Below the pieces are notes generated by a model that was not told the DNA's origin, searched no databases, and saw nothing but the letters and a program-made list of their open reading frames with translations. DNA of 64,000 nucleotides, from positions 6,655,013 to 6,719,012 of the forward strand of contig CM073324.1 of the NCBI GenBank assembly GCA_037043015.1. The letters run 5' to 3'. Position 1 is the first letter of the stretch. Each line of letters starts with the position of its first letter. The stretch comes from Bryum argenteum (Eukaryota; Streptophyta; Bryopsida; Bryales; Bryaceae). Shown one piece after another: positions 34,973 to 46,490 of the stretch. The position numbers were made by a program, and so were the translations under genes.

Positions 34973-36015
34973 CTGACAATTTTCAAGAGGACCCTGTGAT
35001 TTTGTACATTAACGTGCTATTGCACAAACAGAAACTGCAACTCAGCATTTCCATTAATTTGTGAGGTACCTGAATACTGGTAGCCTTTCTTTCTTCCTCA
35101 CTCACGCACTCTCGCACTTTCGCAGGAACTTGATTTCCATATCTCAAGCTTAGTACATTCTTTTATCCCCATTTGCTTATTGTGGCAATATTTGCGATGG
35201 GGTCTCGCAGGACTTTGTCATGAAACAGAGTTTTTGGACCAAATTGCCGTTGATTTGAAATAATGGCCGTTTTTTGGACTTTGATCTTAGTATGAATGCT
35301 ACATATGTTTCTTGAAGCCAGATTGGGTTCGGTGTTTTGAGTATTTGAGGGATGTAAATAGATACGATAGTGTTGGGAATCATGTGTAAGCTTTCAACGA
35401 TGCAGTTCTCTCCTACTTGGACTTGTTCCATGAAGTGGTGTATGGTTGTTAGGCAACACACTAGTATCATGTCTTTTATATTTATTTTGGTCAAAGCAAG
35501 GAGGGTGTTTCATTGATTGTTATACAAGAACATTTCAAATAACTTTGCATAATTTAAAGATGTATTGCATGCTTGTTAGCGAAATAATCTCCATGTTTGT
35601 GACAAGATATACAATGACAACTTTCTAGCTTTATGCACTATTCTCCATAACTCTTAGCTTTGAAAGTTGCAAATTTATTGTGCATTATCTGTATAATATT
35701 TTCAGTCCAAATGTATTGTGCATCAATTACAAACAAATGTATTGTGCATCAATTACAAACTCTATGTAATGTATAGTTTGACTTGTTGAAAGTGTTGGTT
35801 GTGTTGGTTGAAAGTGAAGTTTTTTAGTCATGTCAAACTTTTGTAAATTGTGTAGGGTAGATACACTCATCTCTAGCTAGGAAGAAGTGAATAAGGTATA
35901 GACATCCAAGGTCAATGTATAGAGTCACTTATATTTGCCAATGGGGATGTAATGTTGTATCCTTCTTCAAAAGTTGTCAAAATTTATGTGGATCCTTCAT
36001 AAGTTGTTTAGGGCT
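34973..36015. other. 3' region and spacer, no gene seen
   Basis: It contains the terminator region of the remodeller and AT-rich spacer. A 26-bp direct duplication ('aaatgtattgtgcatcaatt' plus 6 bp) occurs at about 35708-35760. Confidence 0.5.
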
Positions 36016-36306
36016 ACTTTATACTTGGGGCCGGATTAAGGGCCGGCCCGAAATCTTCAAATTTTGACCAACAGGATGGCTCGATTCTTTCAAGTGGGGC
36101 CCAAGGGCTTTTTACTAGGGCCTGACCAGAACTTCACCTCATCCTATGTGACATCCTATGTGGCACAATTTTGGCGCCAAAATGTTTGGGCCTTAGTGGT
36201 GCAATTGGGACAAGGTTTACCCCATCCCGAACTCCCCAAGTTGGGCCTGAACTCTAGTCGTTCACTCCGGCCTGCTCTTCGGCCAGCCCCAGCCTCTGTA
36301 TAAAGT
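36016..36306. mobile_element. Degenerate MITE candidate, 291 bp
   Basis: The ends ACTTTATAC...GGGGCCGG (36016-36034) and, reverse-complemented from the right, ACTTTATACAGAGGCTGGGG are similar, and the similarity continues through a 'GGCCGGCCCGAA'-type block. It has no long frame, and the target-site duplication is unclear. Confidence 0.5.
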
Positions 36307-36419
36307 GGGCCTAAGTTGATAATGTGATGGGCAGTTAGAAGTGACTCCAAATATATGAATGTAGTAAAGGCTTACTTTCTCAAGTAAAAGATTTGGATCA
36401 AATATGGTGCAATTAACAC

Positions 36420-36625
36420 AATTCTTCACCCCCAAAGGCCCAAGAAAGCCAAAATGGCTTTTTGCTCTTTTGGGCATCTTAGTTGAAAGGTCAGCTTTTG
36501 GCCTTTAGGGCTATAATTTCTCGAGGGTGTGGGGAAATACACAAGGTTTATGTGGTAAAAATTGTAAGATTACATCCTAAAGAAAACGTGTTTTATAGAT
36601 TTTTATAGTTTCAAGGCCCAACCAA
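36420..36625 (+). repeat. Dispersed repeat family F, copy 1
   Basis: It is collinear with 39238..39445, sharing 'gggcatctta', 'gggc.ataattt', 'gaaatacac.aaggt.tatg' and 'caag.cccaa'. The left border resembles TTAA-family ends (CCCCCAAAGG here, TTAACCCTTAATG at 39244). Confidence 0.55.
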
Positions 36626-37639
36626 AAAGGGAGTGCGGGCTGCTTACCTGGCCAATATGTAGGTAATGGGCCCATTCAAGAGAGAAGGTATCATGCCCCA
36701 TAATATTTCAATTTACATATATGTTTGGTTCCTTTTAAAATTCATTAAAATTTGGAATTTTATAGCTTTTCAAAAAAATCATCTCACAAGTCCAATTTCC
36801 ACAAAGGCAAAGTCTCACCATTCATTTTTGAAAAAAAAACATTTTTGATAGTATTGTTGCATTACAACCCCCCTTTGTATTTTAGACCCATTATAAGAAG
36901 GAAAAAAAATTGCGTGAAGGCTCTAAAATGAATGGGTGATACTACGATTTTGCGTGCACGTAGCCAAATTAGCTATCTATGGAAAAAATTATGTGCAAAA
37001 TGTTTGGGCTTACAAACACCAAGTCTTCCTTTGCACCAAACAGACTATGTCTTTTAGGCAAGGTCCAAAAAAACTTTTGCCTCACTTTGATTATTTCGAT
37101 CTCACTAATTGTGCGGATCCAACGGTTGAAATTTGACATAGTAATCATGAGTGTAGTTAGATTCAAGATCTTACAATTGAAAATAATTAAAAATAGTAAA
37201 AAAAATCAACCATACCTCAATCTCCACAAGGGGGTCAAAAATAGTCATTTTTAGTTCTTGAGGTTCTAAAAGGGCTTGGGCCATTGGTTTTTAATAATAT
37301 CCAATTATTTTTTATTCTTGTCTCTCTTCATCTCAAGTGTAACTTCTTGCTCATATCCATTGGAGACATGCTAAGATTCTAAAATCATCTATTGTATATT
37401 CCTCTAACTTATAAATGTCTCAATATTTCATATATTTCAAAGTGGCAAAGTCATTGGAGAGTGGCAAAGTCTTTGGAGGGTGGCAAAGGGAAAATATACA
37501 AAGTATGAAGCTCGTTGAACCAATTTCATTCATAAAATATGAATTTATCTTGATTTAGTTATGAATATTGAAGTGGAGACCATAGGTGTACCTAAAACTC
37601 ATATGTATAAATATTTACCATAAGCACATCTATATTACA

Positions 37640-38802
37640 ATACATGAGGCTTTGTCTCACACGACGGTTCCGCGCTGGTATCCGTCGTGGAGACTTGCTT
37701 GTCAAAGGTCCGATTTACGCAAGTGACGAGACGAATGGTTTTTGTACCGCAAGCTTCCATCCTTTGAATCCGGCTATGGATGCTATCCGCCAGTTCATGG
37801 AGGCTTTTGCACATACACAGGAGAAACTCTTGCAGCGATGTAAGGTAACCGATGGATTCGGGAATCTTTACACGCTTCTCGCAATGGGTCGAGGAGAGCA
37901 CTTGAAGCTTAAACAAGCGTCCCAGGGAATCCGGGAGCTCTGTAATGGACTCGCATTTATTTCAATTTGAGGTTGACAAGATTTAAGCAACCTTGAAAAA
38001 TGCCCCGACTTAGGTACAACACGAACTGTCTTGAAGTGAAGTGATAATTTTCAGTGCACAACAAACAATCCTCAAATTTCGGAATCATCTGTAAACTAGA
38101 TCAAGATACTAATCGTGGCAGAGGTTTTCTAGAGAATCTGTTATTCAAACCTGAAGATAATTAAACAAATGGTTCAAGAACATACCTCTTGTGGAAGTTT
38201 CGGTCATGCCATCATCTAATTTCCAGACATGTATAATACACTGTGCACCCTTTATTGTCACATTCTGGATTATCACATCCTCTGTAGTATCACGAAACCC
38301 TAGGGAACAGATGTGCACCGTTTAAAATTCCTTCCGAACTGTCACTATCACTTCCGATAGTGTCACAAGCACTTCCGTTCAAATGTGCTAATAAAGAAGC
38401 GCCGTCACTGTGTCTTAATTAGCCGACTCACATTGAATGTAGTGCTTCCTCTTACATTTCTAAACACTTCCATAATATCACACTTACAATTAATTCTTTA
38501 CAATCATATATCGAAATTAACACTAGAGACCTCTTCACTATCACATGCATTTTGGTCACCCAAGGTGTGACAATAAAGGGTGCAGAGTGTATTACCAAGT
38601 GGGATGAAATTGGCTTGGATATTAAATGTCTTAATTGCACGTATTGCACTTCTTGAAGAACTTCATTCTCAGTGTTCTCCTGCACAACACACCTATCCAA
38701 TACAAGAAAATGCAAATGTGGCATCTTTGCAAATTTCTTAGCATCCAGGTTCAGATTTCTTGTAGAATTACCACCAGTAATGGCAAGACTCAATGTCCTC
38801 AC
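37640..38802 (-). pseudogene. NBS-LRR (NLR) gene relic: LRR-region exons split by a MITE
   Basis: Exon A runs 38802..38193 on the minus strand, minus the MITE at 38234..38594. It encodes VRTLSLAITGG and LDAKKFAKMPHLHFLVLDRC, the type of sequence at the NB-ARC/LRR border of plant NLRs. Removing the MITE restores an open frame up to a CAAGAG|GTATGT donor. Exon B begins at 37939 after ATTACAG in matching phase and reads ELPDSLGRLFKLQVL, then KIPESIGYLTSLQEF and KSLHELADSI, classic leucine-rich repeats. No TIR, CC, kinase or NB-ARC segment precedes it within reach, so it is a truncated relic. Family assignment from the LRR pattern is good; the N-terminal class is unknown. Confidence 0.7.
38234..38594. 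mobile_element. MITE with 29-bp terminal inverted repeats, inserted in NLR exon
   Basis: Left TIR 38234-38262 begins TAATACACTGTGCACCC. The right TIR 38566-38594 is its reverse complement with one mismatch. Element length is 361 bp with no coding capacity and repeated 'tatcac' and 'cacttcc' motifs inside. Excising it while leaving one TA restores the NLR reading frame, which suggests TA target duplication as in Tc1/mariner-type MITEs. Confidence 0.85.
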
Positions 38803-39237
38803 CTTGTGAGAATTGTGAACCACATGAACAATAATTGTAAAAATGATTAGGATAAAAACGTATATCCATTAAGTTAAGCCTATTATTGGACCAAACAAAC
38901 CACCTCCTTTGACAAAGTTATGATCAAGCTCAAATATCATCAATTATTTATAGCCTTCATTGCCTTGCTCTCCCTTTAATGACTACCTGCTTCTCTCGAA
39001 TGGCTTTGCAATTTTTACCATACAAAGTGATTTTGGACCAAGCCAAGGGGTATTCCAACAAATGGTCTCTGAATAAAGAAGTTATCACTTTCTAGAGTTT
39101 TCACTTATCATACAAAACATCATTTTTGGCATTCACCACATTCTGGGGTTAAGTATGGCACCTTAGGGTACCCCGGGAGAACATATAGGTAGAATATCAC
39201 GGTTTCAAGGTTTCAAGCTCCCGAAAACACGAGGACC

Positions 39238-39445
39238 TTTAGATTTTAACCCTTAATGCTCCTTTGAAGCCACTACAACTTTTTGCAGTATTGGGCATCT
39301 TATTGAGGGATCCAGTTTTAATAATTTGGGCCATAATTTGGTGTGAGTGTAGAAATACATGCAAGGTGTATGTAGTAAAATTTGCAAAGTCAAATTCCAA
39401 TTTATAAATCTCCTCGAGCAATTCTAAGGTTGCAAGCCCAAATAA
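39238..39445 (+). repeat. Dispersed repeat family F, copy 2
   Basis: It is collinear with 36420..36625. It starts at TTAACCCTTAATG, similar to the TTAA-element terminus; the opposite end was not identified. Confidence 0.55.
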
Positions 39446-40005
39446 GGCAGTTTAAATCTATTATTTTCTGGAGATTTTTGGAGGATATGTTCATGACCTT
39501 GCTATAAACTCGATATGTATTTTTTAATATTTTTTGTATCAACTTATTTGAAGTTTATGAATGTTTTATAGCTTTAGGCAATCCAAGTTGAACGTGCTCA
39601 ACAGCACGGGTCCCACTAGTTGAATTTCAAAGCTTTAGTGTACCTCTTCTTTGAATGTCACTCCTGAGCGGTTCGATGCTATGTAGTATTTTGAGCCTCC
39701 TACCTTACATCAAACTTTCTTAGAATCAGCAGCCACCAAGTACTATCCTATTGAGGTTCATGATTGTATTTCTCTCAATTGATTGAAGACATTAATTAAA
39801 ATCTCCTCAGACAAATAATTAATACTTGCACTTCATTTTTTTAATACTTTCTTTCTTCTTGAGTTTTAAATTTGGAACTTTAAAAAAAGGAAAAAAAAAG
39901 GAAAAAAGAGTGTTGGTAGGACCCTACGTTCTCATAGGAATATTTCTTTTTGGTAAATGCCATCTCTTCATCACTATTTGAAGGATTCACGAGAAACAAA
40001 CAAAC

Positions 40006-40006
<1 letters not shown>

Positions 40007-40053
<47 letters not shown>
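40007..40053 (+). repeat. Poly(A) tract, 47 bp
   Basis: An uninterrupted A run is followed by (GAA)n. Its length is prone to sequencing error. Confidence 0.95.
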
Positions 40054-40055
<2 letters not shown>

Positions 40056-40704
40056 AGAAGAAGTGTGTAGACATATTCGTGACTCATAGGAGAACAAGAA
40101 GAGCCTCACTTCAAATTCATTTTCAAAAATGGTTATTCTAGCCCTCAAAACATTGATCTCCCTTTCCACAACAAATGAAAGATAACTTTCTTTCAACCTT
40201 TGAACATTATGATCTTAAAAACTAAGAAAAATTTGAGTCTAAGATTTGGTATACATGATCTTGTACAAGTTGAGTACCAAATACTATGGTTCCATACTTC
40301 AAAATCCGTATTAGTTTAAAAAATCTCACTTTGCACTAAAAGAGGGCAATTTTGAGGGATCAAATTACCATGAAGTATGCCCCCGAGTAATTTGGGGATG
40401 CAAACCCATTTCTCAATTCAAAATTATCAAAAATAGTGTTTCGGGTGGTCTCCACGGATTCTAGGGTGCCTCCTTGGTAACTACCACAAACCATTGCTAG
40501 GGTAAAGCATGCAAATAGTGCCCTAAAACTTTAGGAGCTAAGATGCATTCAAAAACATAGTAATTTTCTTTTATCATAGAACTTTTTCAGAGGTGCAATA
40601 TAATTTTGAAGTTGCTCTTGAGAATCTTTTGGACCCAGAATCTTTTCAAATATTCCGAGAGAGTTTTGTTTGAGGGTAGGCAACATTCCCTAAGAGGAAT
40701 TGAC

Positions 40705-40730
40705 TTCTTCTTTCTTTCTTTCTTTCTTTC

Positions 40731-40779
<49 letters not shown>
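40705..40779 (+). repeat. (TTTC)n and poly(T) microsatellite
   Basis: About eight TTTC-like units grade into an uninterrupted T run. Confidence 0.95.
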
Positions 40780-41562
40780 CATGAAAATTTTCTGTGGCTC
40801 CCCTAAGCACGGCCCCTATCTTTATTCACTCCCCTGATTGGTGCACACCTAATAATAATGTGGCCAAAATTCCTATGGACCCCACTTTTGAAAGTAATCA
40901 TGCGTCCCTTGCTAATTAAACTGCTCGCTTATCCCCCAAATCATGGTAAGATGCTTTTTAGGGGGGGGGGGCAGGAAACAAAAAGAAAAAGTGAAAAAGT
41001 GAGAAATTGAAGTAGGAAAAGTACCAAAAGGGAGCTGCCCGTTGGGCTTGGTTTTTAAAAAATATCATAAGGATAACGTTAGAACAATCATTTGGGTATA
41101 GAGATGTGGAGAAAGTGAGGAATTTTCTTGTTTTGAGATAATTGAAAAAAAAAGGGGGGGGAATTTCATATAAGGGAACACTTTTGTAAAATATTTTCAA
41201 ACTGGGGAACAATCACAAAATATTTGCAAAGAGGGGAAAGAGAAATGTTTCATTGTTGCTTCAAGAGGAAGTAGAAGAAGTTGTGTACTAACTTTAATTT
41301 ATTGAGGTGTCAATCTTCTTCATATTAGCTTTAATTTGTTTACAAGTTCTAAGAAAATGAAACAAAAGAAGACAATCTTTGCAAATTTGTTCCCATCTTT
41401 GCAAATATTTTGCATTTGTTTCCTTGTTTAGAAATAATCTATAAAAGTGTTTCCTTTTATGAGAAATTCAGCAAAAGAAATTGTGGAGAAAAAGAGAATG
41501 GGAGTTTGTAGATTATCTACATGATGGGGTAGGTCTTTCACAAATCGATAGTGAAAGCTACG

Positions 41563-41668
41563 TGTTCAAAGAGTGTGATGTTCAAAGAGTGTGATGTTTT
41601 GTTCAAAGAGTGTGATGTTCAAAGAGTGTGATGTTTTGTTCAAAGAGTGTGATGTTCAAAGTTTCAAA
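41563..41668 (+). repeat. Compound 16/21-bp tandem repeat
   Basis: The unit 'gttcaaagagtgtgat' repeats about six times, alternating with the same unit plus 'gtttt', so the higher-order period is 37 bp. Confidence 0.9.
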
Positions 41669-41790
41669 GTTTTGAGGTTTTCCAAAAAGATGAGATAAGA
41701 TCTCTTTAGAGTCATTAACTTCAAATAATGATGCGTTTCAGTGGGAGTTGGATGGATGTCTGTGGCGGGTCGCTACCTTTAGTGGGTTTG

Positions 41791-42007
41791 GAGCATTTTC
41801 AACGAACTGGCCAAAGAGAGAAGACTCATAGAGGCAAATGTTATTTTCTTTTCGTAGCGGACTAGCTAAAGGATGTGCTACCTTTCGTGGCTCTAAACTC
41901 CGGATGTAGCCGCCGGGCACATCCTTGGTGTGAATTTAAACGGGTGCTACATTTAGCAACCCCTCCTTCCTAGCTACATACAGTTAGTCAGTCCATTGAA
42001 AATGCTC
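41791..42007. mobile_element. MITE with GAGCATTTTCAA termini, 217 bp
   Basis: The left end GAGCATTTTCAACGAACTG pairs with the reverse-complemented right end GAGCATTTTCAATGGACTG. Flanks are TTG and TTC, so a 3-bp target duplication is only suggested. A related end ('gttggagatgtcc') near 42130 may mark a larger or nested element related to 45203..45713. Confidence 0.7.
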
Positions 42008-42819
42008 TTCGGGCCTTTCTATGGCAGGCGGCAAAAGGTGGCACCCTATTAAAAAGATAGTTCATTGGAAAAGGAAAATGGCCTTTGTCTAACTAAATAT
42101 AGCCAATCTAGTCTTGTCCTTCTTAGCATGTCTGTTGGAGATGTCCTTAACTCCTAAATTTTCTTGTTGTTTGTTGGGAGCTTTGAAACATCCAAACTAC
42201 GAATTTCTACATTTATGTATTCGGGAGGATGTGAATAAAATTATTTTCTTTTTTTGAGCTTCCAACAATAAGTTCTTGTACCTAAAACTATCTTTGATTA
42301 CTTTCCCAAAAATTGACCATTTGAGAGGTTCTAACATCCAAAGTTTGTCGCCCAAGTTTTTTTGAGCATTGTGGAGATTGTTTTTGAAACTTTTGGAGGT
42401 TGTCAGTTTAAAATTGGTAAACTTTTTAACTTGGTCACTTTAGGATTTCAGTATTGACTTAGTAGTAAACATATTTCAGAAAAATATTTTTACTTCTTAC
42501 ATTTTTAAGCTGCCCCGTCTCCGCTTGTAACGCAAGGATTGTCTCATGAGACTAAGAAAATTAGAATTGTACTTTGTAAATTCTACTATATACACTTTAC
42601 TCTATAATGAGTACCCAACAAAAAATTCAGGATACAATATTACTTTTAACACATTCATCTAGCCTACCTCAAATTGAAAATAACCACTTTAGGCTTCAAG
42701 GAAGTTTAGGGGTTAAGGCATCAAGTGTAATTGAGATGCATTTCTACTTGACTTTATCCATAATTGTTTTTACTAATCTTGTATCCAAAGCGAATCTCAA
42801 ACTTTCAAAACATTATTGG

Positions 42820-43140
42820 AACATGTTAAAATTTGCCCAAAGTTGCATTATATCCTCAGAAATAACCCAAATTTTAGGATATCCTCACATATTCTCAAAA
42901 TCAGCACAAAATCAATTCTAACGTAGAAACTTTTAATATTTGCCAAAAACTGAGAGTTTACTTTTTTTCAAAGCTCTATTTTTTAAGCATGTAGAAGAGA
43001 CACTAACTAAGGCATGATTTTACAGTTCAGATTCCCAATGCAAAAACTCTTCACATGCGTTCTTTTATTGTCAAACCAGCCTTTGTATTTGAATTTCAAC
43101 ATACCTCGATGTGAAAACTCAAGCTTTTCTTTAGAATTTA
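42820..43140 (+). repeat. Paralog of 18420..18719, carrying the apparent empty site
   Basis: It aligns with 18420-18719 and then directly with the sequence after 20264. The junction 'tctttagaatttat' corresponds to the TTAA target of the 18724..20260 element. Confidence 0.65.
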
Positions 43141-43693
43141 TAGGTCTTATGAAGGTAAAAATTATGTAGACATGTACATAACTCACTCCGAAACAAGCAT
43201 TTGAAGAAACCCATGTTGAATTTTCTTTTGAAATTGGTCACTTTAGCTCACGATGCCTATTGCAACAAGGCAGAATGAACTTTGTTTTTCAAGTTTGAAC
43301 GTTACGATCTCACGGATGGTGACGAATTTGAGTCTAAGATTTGGTATACATGTAAATGGACAAGTGAGCTACCAGATCTTACAATCGCATACTTCAAGAA
43401 CTTGTCAAAAATTGAAACTTTGCATCTTACACAAAAAGAGGACAAATTCGAGGGTTTTTGACAATTTTGAAACCACTCCTCTCTGAGGGTTAAGTTGTAG
43501 GAATTGATATTGCCTATCTTATCTAAGTCACTTCCTAGCATAATCAGGAAGAGTGCAGGGTCGGAAACGAGAGTAGTCACCTTGAGTATTGATTTGAGAG
43601 AATCAACTGGACAGTTATAATGGGACTGCGGGAGTACTAGACTGTAAGTGATTCTACAACACACAATTGGTTTACAACGCACAAGGTTTATAA

Positions 43694-44140
43694 GAGCATG
43701 CCTAGCCGGGCGGGCACCCCCTAGGCGTCGCTCAGAACCCCACCACAGGCCAACGAAAGACAAGCCAACGAAAGGCAGTGCACCAATCACATTTCTGTCA
43801 CACAGGCCAATTATAACTTAAACTATTTTCAGTCAATGAAATGAATTCCACGTGGCTCTCCTCCAATGGTTGAAAGGAACGCTACAGATTTGAGTGAAGG
43901 CACGGAATAACTTGGAATTACGGTGTGCTAGAATCAAGGTGTCAGGCTCCCAGAGCTTTCTCTGGACTACAGTGGTCATTTCCCCGCTTATGTTACTTCG
44001 TTTTCTCTAACCCCAGAATGGATCTTACCATGAGACTTCAACACTCTTGGCCAGGTTACAGGGATAGTGCGTGGGGTGGGACTCCTCACACTTGAAAACG
44101 GGCTCCGAGCTCCGGGGTACAAATTGGGTTGGGCATGCTC
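43694..44140. mobile_element. MITE, Tourist/PIF-Harbinger-like, 447 bp with TAA duplication
   Basis: Ends GAGCATGCC and GGCATGCTC are flanked by TAA on both sides (43691-43693 and 44141-44143). A 3-bp TWA duplication with this kind of terminus is typical of PIF/Harbinger MITEs. A diverged relative is at 21698..22058. Confidence 0.85.
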
Positions 44141-44418
44141 TAACATACTGGTAATCATATGTAGTAGTAAGTGTACAACATACTGTTCTCGTGTGTCTTA
44201 TGTTGCAAGCATCATGGTCACATCGATGTGAACATCATTGTTGTGAGCAACAGTGACGCCGAACTACCCATGGAAGTGTTTTCAGCGTGCACCTCCCCCC
44301 GCTGAAGTATCACGTTTCTTTCCGTATTTGAATTCTAACTTCTTTCATGGTTATGACAACAATATGAGTTTTGTAGATTGGGTTTGTTACTTTCTACCAA
44401 TCGATTAGGTTTTGAATA

Positions 44419-44849
44419 CCGTAACACCATAGCTGGTTCGTTCTCTGCCGAACGGATAATTATTTTTTTTGAAAAATAAGGTTCCTTTCTCGCAAATCGA
44501 ATTTTTAAAAATTCGTCTCTATTTATAAAGAAAAACAAATTTGGGGCTCAGAAGGGGGTTTATTTGTGGATGGAGCTTCATAATGACAAGACTAAGCAAG
44601 ACTTGAAATCAGTAGATTTGGCAGCTACATCAGTGGGGTCAGCGCATAGTTTCGTCATTTACCCATTTTTGGAGGGCGGCAGAATAAGTCCACAATCCTC
44701 CATAATCATTATACTCTATTTTCTCAATTTTCAGTTTATATATTGAGATTAATTTTCCTGAAATTCGTTCTTGAAAGCATAGAATTTTCGTTTTTTTTCG
44801 TTTGTTATTTTTGGAATTATTTAAGAACAAACCAGCTATGGTGTTACGG
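44419..44849. mobile_element. MITE with 26-bp terminal inverted repeats and TA duplication
   Basis: The left end CCGTAACACCATAGCTGGTT matches the reverse-complemented right end over 26 bp with one mismatch. TA flanks both sides (44417-44418 and 44850-44851). This is consistent with a Tc1/mariner-type non-autonomous element. No coding capacity. Confidence 0.85.
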
Positions 44850-45202
44850 TACACTACACAAGAGTTTTTGATTAGTGTTACGAATGTTAATTATTGCAGA
44901 TGGAAATCGTAAATGTCATGTTACAAGAGTATTCTTTGAGATACGCAACTAAAAGTGAGAGCATGGAAGTTTCCTTGAAAAGGCGAAGGATTCATTGGAA
45001 TTGGTGCAATTAGTGGATCAAGAAAAAACAACGAGCGTTGATTGCAAGGGCAGCAAAAAGTGTTGAGCACTGATTTAAAAGTGTTGGGAAATAGTGTGAT
45101 GTTTGACTTTTGGTAAATGACACAAATCAACAAGCTCTTGTGTAGTGAAAAGGTGTGTAGTTTCTACAGAGTGAAAGTGACTTATTTCATCAGGTGGAAA
45201 AA

Positions 45203-45713
45203 GGGCATTCTCAATGGACTAACCACACAGGAGGAGTTGCTAAAGGTTGCATCCCTTTGAGTTCATACCCTTTTCCAATGGACGAGCTAAGAGCATTCCC
45301 AATGGACGAGCTAAGAGTATTCCCAATGGACTTGCTAAACAGATCCACTAGATGTAGCCAAGGAGGAGCAGTTGATAATTTTAACACCTCTTTAAATCCA
45401 CACCCTTTTCCAATGCTAGATGACCTTGCTATACTTTCATCCACACTTTAACAAAAATTCAAAAGTACTTTCTATTAAAAAAAAATTGGGATTTTCCAGA
45501 AGGCAAATGAACTCTTCACGAGTCAGATTAAATATACAAATTGTTTGAGTGAGTGTATGATGGGTAGCAAGGCTCTGGCTTAAATGATATCTTTGACGGG
45601 TCTAGAGTTTTCTCGAGCTCGCTAAAGCCAGCAGCTCGTTAGGAAAGGAAAATGATGTTTGTCTTGCTAAATATAGATGATATTCTCTTTAGCCAATCCG
45701 TTGGGGAATGCCC
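45203..45713. mobile_element. MITE-like element, 511 bp, with internal 25-bp tandem repeat
   Basis: The left end GGGCATTCTCAATGGACT pairs with the reverse-complemented right end GGGCATTCCCCAACGGATT. About three 25-bp units ('caatggacgagctaagag') lie at 45271-45340. The units resemble the terminus itself, so the array may have grown from a TIR. Target duplication is unclear. Confidence 0.65.
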
Positions 45714-46119
45714 TAAATGACCTTGCTATATTTTGTCTTCTACCTCACCATGACAAAAATTCAAAAGTTTTGAAATTTTCCAAGCGGCATAAATGTCTCA
45801 AAGGTCAAGTTAACTTGAAGTAAACAACAGGTGGAGTTAAATGGGTAGCCAGGGGTGTGACGGGCCCCTACTTCTCAGGGGTAGAGAGCATTTTTTTGGC
45901 ATATATTACTTTCAATTACCTTTTGCAGTATGACTATCTAGATTTTACATCTGATCCTAGAATATTTTTAAAAAATTATTGAAGTTAAAGTTGTATGTTT
46001 TTGTAAGTGTGAACTACTTTTGGGGGATCAACTCTCCTAAATCTTTACTTGTAACACCTTAATAGTTTAGACATGTATGGATTTACACTGAAGGGTGCAC
46101 TTTCGAGCCACCCAAATAT

Positions 46120-46490
46120 CATAATATTTTACCCAAAATCAAGATATTAGCAATATCACAATATTTGTGACCATTTGTTCAACGACCCTTCATCTTCATT
46201 GAAAAAACAAAAGAAAATCATGATATTCCCAAAATCATGATTTTTCATGAGGAATTAAATTATTTACAAAACTACAATATTGTCGTTGACCATGCATTTG
46301 GCAACCCTTCAATCTCATAACAAAGAACATCATGGTATTCCCAAAAATCATGATCTTTCATGAGAAATTGATATATTCCCAAAATTGCAATTTTCACTAA
46401 TGAATAACCGTTTGGCAACCCATCATTATCATGATAACGAAAATCATGATATTCCCAAATTCATGATTTTACATGGAAAATGAAAATGGA
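46120..46490 (+). repeat. Degenerate ~110-bp tandem repeat, AT-rich
   Basis: 'aaaatcatgatattcccaaa' followed by 'tcatgattttTcatg'-like sequence recurs near 46220, 46330 and 46440, separated by 'ggcaaccc' landmarks. Confidence 0.6.

Noticed and set aside
37644-37970. Plus-strand 108-codon ORF
   Set aside because: The opposite strand reads clear leucine-rich repeats with matching splice phases, so this is its shadow.
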